A stretch of DNA of 64,000 bases from Strongylocentrotus purpuratus (lineage: Eukaryota > Echinodermata > Echinoidea > Camarodonta > Strongylocentrotidae), in NCBI RefSeq assembly GCF_000002235.5, contig NW_022145604.1:6111077-6175076 (forward strand), written 5' to 3'. Shown piece after piece: positions 45,366 to 55,126 of the stretch. The stretch's first letter is position 1; each line of letters opens with the position of its first letter. Position numbers and translations under genes: made by a program. The notes beneath the pieces are model-generated. The model did not search any database and was not told the origin of the DNA. It worked only from the letters and a program-made list of their open reading frames with translations.

Positions 45366-46699
45366 TTAAAACGTAGTACAGTCTAACCTGGATGAATAAT
45401 CACGTTGCAAAAAACCGCTGTGCGTGTGGGTGTGTGTTTTTGTATAGAATTGTGTTTTGCATACGAGTATATACAGGCCCACTTTTAGGAGGCGCGATGG
45501 CTCAGTTGTGGAGCACGGGTTCTCAAACTTTTTCCTTGACGGTCCAGATGAGATTTCAATGAAAACTGAAAGGTCGAAAATAATGGACAAATTTAATGTA
45601 CTAAATCAATTATTTTCATAAATATAGGTTTGTGATATTATACGTACACATACCTTAATGATTAGAGTTAAAACAGTTGGAAGAGAAAGTTCTGGTATAC
45701 ATATAGGGTATCAGTGGGAAAAGTAGCACTGTTTTCCGGCAAAAATCCGCCTAAACATTGGCACAAATGGAATGATTGCAAGACGAAGGCATTAATGCAA
45801 ATATTCAAACAATCTACTTCTAACATTTACAGTAATGGCACTTGTTTACTGAAGAAAATGAGGCTTGTGTTTAGGTCTTCATCCTATATCTGATCTGAGG
45901 GGAATTGTTACAGTTTAACCCTAAAAAGACCGGGTTATTTTGGTACACATTTTAATTTACTTCAAATAATTGTATTTCCTAAATTAAATCAAAATATGAG
46001 CTCTCACCCAAGGCCAGGGGAGGGGGGTGGGCGGGCGTGGTTGGATATAAAATAAATAGAAAATCAAAAGCTATATTAAAGATCAGATATACAGTTTGAG
46101 AGTAGGTTCAGGACATCTTGATAATATTGTTCATTAAAAAATTGAAACTAAATGATTAAACTGTAACATTTACGTGAAGTAGATATAACAAATAAATCGA
46201 TAAAATACAATTATTAAATATTGTTATGTATGATCTTTATGTATACGTGATGTAAAACCCGACTTGAAAACATAAAATTACATTTACTAAATTACATTTA
46301 TTGAAACTAGACTTTAATTCGTCACTTAGACGAATTAGGTGATACGTATGATAATGGTCTACATAACGAATAATGCATTACACGATATATTATTTTGTAA
46401 ACTGCTTCTCCCATTCATATGCTTCTCCCATTATGATCTATTCATATGTCAAGATTAAATTGTGTCTCCTTGATCATCATGGATCTAGGGAAGATAGATT
46501 GAAACAATATATGACCTTCGACCCTGTGCAGTAACCAGTTACACATTTGACTCTAATTTACATCATGAAGAACACCTTTTGACGATTTTTATCTTATTCA
46601 AAGAAATGAAAATGTAATTGATAAATGATTATCATCATTATGATAATGATGATCATGATGATCATGATCATGATCATGAGCGCGATCATGACATCTTAT

Positions 46700-47340
46700 T
46701 GAAAAAATGAGGGTTGATTTAGATAGCATATAGTCTCAGCTACAACATACTAAAAAATCAGCAAAATCCAAGCAGAAATAACGGCAATATTGCTCGCAAA
46801 AGACAGGAATGTAGACTCCAGATTTGAGAAAAAGTCATCTCCCTTAGGGATTACACGCAAAAAGTAATGGATTAAGTAATAATAGGGTAATGATAAAGTA
46901 AAAAGGGTTGTTTATGACATTATTTGCGATTCTACGTGTTTAAATAATCAAAGGAGATGGTGCAGTGAAGGTCAAAAGGAAAAAAAAAAGTGAAGAAAAA
47001 AATTGTTGGGGACACCCGGACTCGAACCAGGGATCTCGAGGTTGGAAGTCAAGTGCGTTACCGATATACCAAAACATCTCCCATAGCGATTACACGTAAA
47101 CGGAAAATGGAATTCAGAAATCCTACTTTGCAAGTGAAATATAAGCATGATCCCGGCATCTAATCGAAAAATAAAAGGCACATTTTTGATAGCTCATTGT
47201 CTCAGCTACAACATATCCAAAGCTCAGCGAAAACAAAGCTAAAACAACGGATATTTTGCTCGCGAAAGACAGGAGTGTAGAATCCAGTTTTGAGAAAAAG
47301 TCATGTCCCATAGAGAATACACGCAAAATGCAAAACATTG
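46700..47340. repeat. Internal ~150-bp direct repeats of the Helentron-like element
   Basis: GTCTCAGCTACAACATA, TGCTCGC(A/G)AAAGACAGGA and TTGAGAAAAAGTCAT occur in the same order at 46731-46870 and again at 47200-47335, about 470 bases later. The tRNA-like stretch lies between them. Confidence 0.75.
47006..47082 (-). pseudogene. tRNA-Gly(TCC)-like pseudogene inside the Helentron-like element
   Basis: On the minus strand: GGGAGATGTTTTGGTATATC at the start, anticodon region CTTCCAA (TCC), and GGTTCGAGTCC as a perfect B-box with a pairing T stem. Acceptor positions 4, 6 and 7 mismatch and the anticodon stem is poor, so it is unlikely to be a functional tRNA. It may be a SINE head captured by the element. 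Confidence 0.6.
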
Positions 47341-48344
47341 ACATGCCTCCTTTAATCGCAAAAATACACCATGATACTTTTGTCAAAAATAAAAATTGTG
47401 AATTCTACATTTGTAGAAAATTGTCTCAGCTAGAACATATCAAATTTAAAAAGAAAATTGATCAATATTTACAGAGATACAATCAATTTTCCAAAAATAT
47501 GCTGACGTCATAATATGCAAATTAAAATTTTGAGTTTGGAGGCCATTATGATGACGTCAAGAGTTAATTGAGGATAAAATGAGACATGAAATCATATCTC
47601 CGACTCATAATCTATCCAAATATGACAAAATATTAGGAGTTTCTATCTATTCTAAAGAGTTACAATGAATTTTATATAGGCATGTTTTTGCCCATGTATT
47701 GTGGATAAAGATAACGCAAATCCGCGCGTGCTGTCAACTTTGACGGACGCTCATTGCGTTAATAAAAGGTGAACAAATTATCAAAATGCTTGGAAAAATG
47801 TACCGAATATGATGACGGAAAAAAATCGGCGATTCTATGTTGCAAAATGCCAGTACGCGCGAAAACGCGCGCGCATGCGCGTGTGCGTAATTTTTTTATC
47901 AAATGCTCCATATGGCCTGAAACGTATGCAAAAAAAATTTGGGATGATTTGGAGCATTTTAAATTTTTCCGCGCGCGTAAACGCGCGGACGAACGCGCAC
48001 GCGCGTATTTGCGCACTTTTTTTGACCTCAACTTGACCGGACGAATATTTATCTTAATCGTGATAATTATGAACGAGAAATACTTTTCCGTTATGAAGAT
48101 ATGATCATTAGTTGATTTTCACAAAATGGCGCCTGGATGACGTCACGATAATTTTGACTCTTTAAAAAGTCACGCAGTTCTAAGTTAGACTAAGATCTAT
48201 CATCATGGCAAGTTTCATGATAATGGCTTTATTCAGTCTTGAGATATCCTGCGAACAAATTCGAGGAAGAATAATAATAAATAAATAAATAATAAAAATC
48301 TTGACGAAATCAAAAGGTGATACGTCTACGTACGTATCACCTAA

Positions 48345-49215
48345 TAACATTAATAATTATTGGATTGATCAACTTGCATTTATCAAAGTTAAATTTAAAA
48401 AGTCAGATAATATACATTGTTGTTCTGAGTTGCATAGATTGGCAATAAGAATATATTTTATAATAATTTATCGGATCATTTTTGTATAAATGAAATGATA
48501 GGAGATTGAAGGGTAAGATCGCAAACATCCAGTCTCACATGGATTCTTAATAATGAGTTTAAAGGCCGATCATTGAGTAAAATAAAAGGCTAACTGTTCA
48601 AGTAATGCGGTCTCCATTAGATGATAAAGAGATTATTCGAAAATCGAATTATTAATCATTTTTTTTAAACATACAATACCTGATATTAAAAAAAACGACT
48701 TGCAATATAGAAATTACACTTATCAAAATTGCATTTAATTAAATTATATCTCTAAAAACATTTCTTTTCTCAAAATAAAATTCTTAAAAACTACATTTTA
48801 TCAAAGTTCTATTTATTAAAATCATATTTATCAAAACTATATTCATAAAACTACATACAAATTCAAATAGAGGTTTGGGATTAAATAGCTAGACCTATAT
48901 GAGGAGGTCGGGAATCCTATTTAGTAATCGAACAATTGATGGAATACTAGAATTGTAATATCTTGTGGTCCTGCATTTTGGTTCATGGAGAAGATGTGAT
49001 TTGGTCATTTGGTGTATCATAATTATGCATTACCACATATATAATGGTTTTCTAAATATAAATTGACATCAGATGTGTTTGCGACTTTATATTTAGTCTG
49101 ATCCAAGCTCCAGTAGTGCTCTTAGCTTAATACATGAATCAGATATACTAAACTCTGAGATGTGGACAGTAATGTAGAATGGATCTCACTATCACGAAAA
49201 TAAGTCAGACCGTTA
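48345..49215. other. TLR-C 3' flank
   Basis: Resumes the unit A-like sequence (3010-3879) after the insert. No gene. Confidence 0.7.
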
Positions 49216-49806
49216 CTACTCGTTGGGGATCAAGTCGTTGGTCCTGAGATTAATGGTGAGATTTTTCACCAGTTTATTCCAGAAAAAATCGTGTCCTCTC
49301 ACATCCTCGGTCCAATGTAGGTAGGGTCTGCCGTCACTTAAATATAGCCTTGCCAAGAATGGTATCTCCTCGTCAGGGATGTCTTCGAGAAAGACCACGA
49401 CTACGAATTCGGTCTCGGTGTCGCTCACATGGTCCATGGCGATGCGGAGTTTGAGCATGAACCAGCGATCGTGCACGGCAGCTCTGCTGAGTAGAATGAG
49501 TGTTTTGTAACTATGACTCACCACGTAGTCGACGGCGTCCAGATAGTGCATACCAGGGATGAGGTCTTGATCACCAAAGACATTCCTCTGGAACTGCGGA
49601 AGCCGTTCTTCCAGAGCTGGTTGGAATTGTTGACGAACCCATTCTTCGTCGTCATCGTAGAAGATGATAGTCAAGTCAAACTCGTAGTCGTTGTGGACCC
49701 GAGCGTCTCTCACCTCTTTATATCCAATTGCCATTAGTTTCAAGAGAAAGAGTTTGTACTTCAACTGCCATCGGTTGTGATAAAGGACTTCGACGATGAC
49801 TACCAA
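49216..49806 (-). pseudogene. TLR-C: membrane-TIR remnant
   Basis: 196 codons: the last part of the transmembrane helix (VVIVEVLYHNRWQ), the juxtamembrane segment and a complete, intact TIR domain (GDQDLIPG, FFWNKL, same C-terminus as the other copies). All extracellular repeats are missing. At 49800/49801 TLR sequence stops inside the membrane segment and LINE 3' sequence starts. The first codon is TTG supplied by the junction. Could only act as a soluble or short membrane TIR protein if transcribed from elsewhere. Confidence 0.9.
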
Positions 49807-50831
49807 TTATTTTATCTTATTTCAACGCGGATCAGTAGCTTAGGCCAACTGCTGTTCTTCTGCAAGTTCGTGCATACATAAAAAGGAATCATATACAAAA
49901 TATATACAATTCAAAATAACACGCAATACAAATTATACAATTACAACAGTAAAAGGAAAGCGGATTTAAGATCAATAATTGAATAAAATACATTGAAAAA
50001 TAATGCGACGAGCGTGATAAATAACATAATATAACAATAACTAAATACAAATATAAAATGAAGTAAATTTAAGTAAAAGTTAAATTTAGGAATTGAAAAT
50101 TAAAAAAAAATTAAAATTGATATATATGTAAAAGAGTAAACCTCATGATGCAATAGCTCGAGAAAAATAAGCGAATTAGCAAACTGGCAAACATTTTTTT
50201 ATAACTATATTGAATAAGCAGCTAGAGTGATCGCACAGCATATTACACAGATTGCGAACAAGAGGCATAGCACACAAAGAGAGAGATAGATGGAGAGAGA
50301 GGGAGAGGGAAAGAGAGAAAGAGAGAGATAGATGTGAGGGAGAGAGAAAAGAAGAGAGAGAGAGAGAGAGGGGAGAGAGAAGGGGAAAAAAGAGAGATGG
50401 ACAAATGAAGCCACTACAATACTATTTCACTCTATACAGTATACTGTCCAATTTGAAACTGTAAAGGCTCAAACCTTTTACCTCATGATTCATTCCATCG
50501 TTTTGCTCCTCTGTATTGCAGACCTTTCTTTTTAAAGTTAGCTTTAACCGGTGGTACTTGATTTTAAAATATGAATGAAAAACATATTAATTACTGTTAC
50601 TCAAAACAAATTGATTACATGTACTCTCTGGTAGCATATCATGGGCAATGTTGTGCATTATACGTAAAGTGCGTATATATTTCGCCTCTCCTCAAGTCTT
50701 TTGACATCTAATTTTGTAAATAATAGTTCAGACGGATACATCCAATCCACATTTAATACACAACGAAGAGCTCTATTTTGAAGATTTTGTAGATGATCGT
50801 TAAGTACTTTTCCTAAGTACTATAGGAAAAG
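49801..50831 (-). mobile_element. 5'-truncated CR1/L2-like LINE fragment
   Basis: On the minus strand 50819-50658 encodes LGKVLNDHLQNLQNRALRCV then NVDWMYPSELLFTKLDVKRL and EERRNIYALYV, the typical C-terminal end of CR1/L2-like reverse transcriptases (LQNRAxR ... LxxLEERR). The 3' end, next to TLR-C, has an AAATAAGATAAAATAAT-like tail. At the other border unit C sequence resumes at the equivalent of base 7231 in unit A, so the LINE replaced the region equivalent to 4465-7230. A GA microsatellite lies at 50276-50400. Confidence 0.8.
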
Positions 50832-52589
50832 TGTGTATTATCTCATTCCAAAACAAAAATATTTCTCACTTAGTTACATTGCACATTTGGTAGTTGAAAA
50901 GAAAAGGTGTTAATATTAACTCGAACTCAATGAAATGCTTATTTCTTGCAAAAGTTATGATACTTTCTTTGTTATGATGATTACATTCTGGACTTTATTC
51001 ACATCCCTTATTTAAGGTAACCCTTGTCATTGAGTGATACAAAATGGCTGAAGTTTATTTGGGATGTTATCATTTTGATGAAAGTCTACTATCTATTTCT
51101 TTGATACTTATCATCATAAGTATGTGTTTCTTGTTGCGTTGGGGTTTAGTAACCTTTGGATTTTCATTTGCTATTCGAGACAAACACCTTATGCTCATTA
51201 CGCGTGTGAAATGGCGTAGCGGACATATGAGCAGAGAGAACTTAGATATCATGAGTCAAGAAGTTAGTAGGCTGTTCAAAATAAATAAAGGGCGTCCTAT
51301 GGATTGAATTGCATCATTTTAAACAATTAAGCACTGAAGCACGGGGCATAGTTTAACTTTTTAAATGGATTTAAGACCAAAGAAGCACATGCATTTGGCC
51401 TGACCCGAATTCGCTCCATCCGCCCAAACTTGGTACAAGGCGATTTGACAACCCTTTTTAAAGACCCTGGTGCTCAGTCACCCGTGGCAGAAATATTATA
51501 AATATGATATCATTGGACAGAAAACTAGTTAATATTCATCATGGAATAGATTTTCTCTCATCTGAACAATATTTAACCAAGTCCCTTTAAGCTTGGCGTC
51601 GGGTTTCAATCATATTACAACACGGGCGACACTGTCTCACAAACATAATCGCAAAGACTGTCGAGAAAGAAAAATCAACCTTAGTCAATTTAATTGTCTC
51701 GTACACAACATTTCGACTCTTGTCCACCGCCCTTTTAAATTTGTGCACACTTTACAGACGTGTCCCGTAATCTGAACATGATTTTATATCGAATTCTCGA
51801 AAGTCTTGGCGATCGCACCTTCACACACAGTGATAACATATCGTTTAATTGTCACGTTGTGATACAATGTTTTTTTTTTCGAAAGTTATTTTATTGTAAA
51901 TTAAATGCATACAAATAATAACAGAATGATAATATATATATGATTTAACATAGTATTACAAGAAATTAAAGATGATGTGGTCACCGGGCGGCGGTCACAG
52001 TGTGACTATATCTAGATGCAATCATATTCACTTTCATACTGTTTAGAGAGTCACATTTACTCTGGACCAAAAGAGAACCACAAAATATATTGACATAACT
52101 TGATTACGTATATTACAAAACAAAAACAACCGTAATAAACATTCAAAATTTATTCCAAAATAGTATTCAGGTGCCGTTGATCTTTGCGTCTACACTTTAC
52201 TAATATATTTGATGATATCTTAATATGGAATAGGTCAAATAAAATCAATATCAAGATAATTTAGATACTACATTAAGATATTTACACAACACAAAATTAA
52301 TTGATCTTTTTTATCAAATACATCGTGTGCAGATGCCGATGATCGTTGCATATACACGTTATCAATATATATGATTTCTTAATAATACAATTCCAAATAT
52401 AACCAATATCAAGACAATTTACATAACACACTAAGATATTTACACAACACAAACTTAATTGATCTTTTTATCTAATACCTCTTATAGATTGAGACAGAGA
52501 AATATATTACGAGTATTTGAGTATTGTTTTCAAAGCTAATAGAGATTAACCCATTTCATAGTGTCATCTTTTAGTGACCTTTAGTTTTA
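50832..52589. other. Unit C upstream region, no gene
   Basis: Paralogous to 41150-43290 of unit B, with the hAT-type MITE absent. Contains the two-copy 160-bp repeat (52171-52480). No coding signal. Confidence 0.6.
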
Positions 52590-54089
52590 TTTTGAAATCT
52601 CCGAAATGGCAACGGAGAGTGGAATTCATAATCACTTTTTTCGTGTTCAGTTTGGCAATTTGTAGTTGATTTTTGTTGTTGCAATTTTGATTCACACAGC
52701 TTTTAGTTTTTAATAATGAAAGAGTGGAAAATACGAAAAATTGTTTCATATTTGAGGAGGAAAAGTAGATTCATGTAGACCTGCAGAAAATTTCTGTGAA
52801 CTTCCATGAGTTAAGTGAGAATGTTGGAGAGCTGGATCAAAACCAAAACAGATTATTATAAACAAAAAAGCATGACTCTCAAGTTTTTAGCATTTGGGAC
52901 TTTGGCTTTCGAATTGGTCTTACTAATCAAACATTACTACTTAACTTTATAGCTAGAAATAGTATCCTGCGTTATTTTTAAATCCCTTATTGTGATAACG
53001 TATTATTTATGAAAGACGTAAACTTAAGATTAGTACAGAACAAAGATAAAAAGGAAAGAAGAAAATAATACAACATATTAAAACGTAGTACAGTCTAACC
53101 TGGATGAATAGTCACATTGCGAAAAACCGCTGTGCGTGTGGGTGTGTGTTTTTGTACGGAAATGTGTTTTGCATACGAGTATATGTATAGGCCCACTTTT
53201 GGGAGGCGCGATGGCTCAGTGGTAGAGCGGGGGTTCTCAAACTTTTTCCTTGATGGTCCAGATGTGATTTCCATGAAAACTAAAAAGGTCCGAAAAAATG
53301 GGCAAATTTAATTTACTAAATCAATTATTTTGTATAGATTTAGGTTCGTGATATTATACATTCGTCTCTTTACGCGTATCTTAATTTTAAGAGTTAAGAC
53401 AGTGGAACGTGGTAGTTCTGGTATACATGTAGGGTATATCAGTGGGAAAAGTAGCACTGTTTTCCGGCAAAAATCCGCCTAAACATTGGCACAAATGGAA
53501 TGATTGCAAGACGAAGGCATTAATGCAAACGTTCTGACAATCTACTCCTAACATTTACAGTAATGGCACTTGTTTACTAAAGAAAATGAGGCTTGTGTTA
53601 AGGTCTTTATCCTATATCTGATCTGAGGGGAATTGTTACGGTTTAACCCTAAAAAGTCCGGGTTATTTTGGTTCACAATTCAATTCAATTTAAATAATTG
53701 TATTTCCTAAACTAAATCAAATATGAGCTCTCAGTCAAGGTCAGAGGGGGGGGGGGCAGGGGTGGTTGCCCCCTTGGAATCTCAGTCATGGAATGACAAA
53801 AAAAACTTGGCATATTGATAGGGTATCTCATAAAGAATAAGTCCATGGAATTTCATATTTATGTCTGAAATGGCGTTTGAATGATAACTAATTAACTATT
53901 CACATATCCGATATGATAACTAATTAACTATTCACATATCCGAGAAGAAACAATTCTTCATTTTTGTACAGAACATAATATATAGGGAAATGTTCATTTT
54001 GGCAGCGCGGTGATTGTTTACACTACGCAGTGACCAATGGTACCCTTTGGTCGAACGTATATACATGTGAAACCAAAAGGCCCTATTAA
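52590..54089. other. Unit D 3' part
   Basis: Starts like base 1 (CTCCGAAATGGCAACGGAGAG) but lacks the Tc1 element (empty TA near 52777) and the TTAA insert (empty TTAA near 53080). Has the tRNA-like A-box TGGCTCAGTGGTAGAGC at 53211, a G run (53741-53755) and a short tandem doubling of GATAACTAATTAACTATTCA (53881-53942). No gene. Confidence 0.6.
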
Positions 54090-54625
54090 AGGTACTATGT
54101 CCCATTTGCAGGCCCAAAAAATGAAAAAGTTAAATTCCAACTGCATTTGAAAGATAATACTTATTTAGTACTTCCCTAAAAAAGGTGGGGCATGAAAATG
54201 TCTTCAAGTGGGAAAATAATGACTATTAGTTGTCAAATCGACTTTAGGGCTATAGAGCCCAAAAGTAATAGTCTTGATTTTCAGACAATTATTGTACCGA
54301 ATGGTCATACGTTTTATGCTGCGCAAAGGTTCAATCAGTTTAATCTTGGCCATCACAAGAAGTCGGTTATTGATGTAGACAAATGCTCATGTACCCTTTA
54401 CAACTCTTTTCATGTATGCTATTACCAAAGAAGAAAAAAAAGCCAGTCAGTCACTCAATAGTGTCTGACTGTGAAGTCTAGCAAGTAAACGGGTTTCCTT
54501 GCATAATTTGAATATGAGGACACTGCTAACGTTTAAATTTCACAGATAGGACATACATGACATATTCATAATTCCTGCAAAGTTCAACAGAATTTGAGGT
54601 TGGCTGCAAAAGGGACATAGTATCT
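54090..54625. mobile_element. TTAA-flanked MITE, 536 bp
   Basis: TTAA at 54086-54089 and 54626-54629; terminal inverted repeats AGGTACTATGTCCCATTTGC and AGATACTATGTCCCTTTTGC. This is the piggyBac-like pattern. The 89-codon frame inside (54192-54461) is not recognised and may be chance. Confidence 0.75.
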
Positions 54626-54700
54626 TTAAGGTTTAAACAAACAAAAAAGTTCCCCCGGAGGTCCGGATTAACATGTCCAGCGGTCCGGACTTTGGGAATC

Positions 54701-54838
54701 CCTGGGCCCCGTCTTACAAAGAGTTGATATCAATCGCAACTATGTACATAAGAGATAGGAGACTGCAAATTTGCGATTGATTGGAGGACTTGCGATTGAT
54801 TTGGATCAATCGCAACTGTTTGTAAGACGGGGCCCAGG
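54701..54838. mobile_element. 138-bp palindromic MITE
   Basis: Perfect 20-base inverted ends CCTGGGCCCCGTCTTACAAA, and inner arms around GATCAATCGCAACT. Ends of the type GGGCCCCGT...ACAAA are common for small fold-back elements. Confidence 0.75.
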
Positions 54839-55126
54839 TCTAGAGTAACATGAAGAGTAATTGTTGCTATTTCTTCTATCAACCGGTATACTGCACAAGA
54901 GCAAAACCAAGATATTACGCCATTAAGTGTATCATAATTTATGCATGACCACATATAATGGATTTATTAATATAAATTGACATCAGATGTGTTTGCCACT
55001 TTACATTTAGTCTGATCCTAGCTCCAGTAGGGCTCTTAGCTTAATGCATGAATCAGATATACAAAAATATGAGATACGGACAGTAATGTATGGAACAAAC
55101 TAGCCCGAAAATAAGTCAGACCGCTA

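Larger units (their letters stand above)
46307..48344 (-). mobile_element. Helentron/Helitron2-like non-autonomous element (2038 bp)
   Basis: Borders are exact because unit A keeps the empty site at 3009/3010, with no target duplication beyond a possible 2-base overlap. Read on the minus strand the 5' end is TTAGGTGATACGTA. The 3' end carries the inverted counterpart TACGTATCACCTAA slightly inside, then a stem-loop (AATTCGTC, loop TAAGT, GACGAATT) and finishes 9 bases later with CTAG, followed by T. Asymmetric terminal inverted repeats plus a 3' hairpin and CTRR end are the published structural marks of Helentrons. There is no Rep/helicase frame, so it is non-autonomous. Confidence 0.75.
43296..49800. 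repeat. Segmental duplication, copy in unit C (pairs with 1-4464)
   Basis: Carries the same Tc1 remnant, TTAA insert, 3' flank and TIR-coding end as unit A in the same order, with few substitutions. Unique features are the Helentron-like insert at 46307-48344 and the abrupt end at the LINE fragment. Confidence 0.9.

Noticed and set aside
47769..48104. Arg/Ala-rich protein (111 codons) in the Helentron-like element
   Set aside because: Driven by GCGC-rich short repeats; open in several frames on both strands; no Rep or helicase motif.
54192..54461. 89-codon frame as transposase
   Set aside because: Far too short, no DDE motif, and lies inside a 536-bp MITE.
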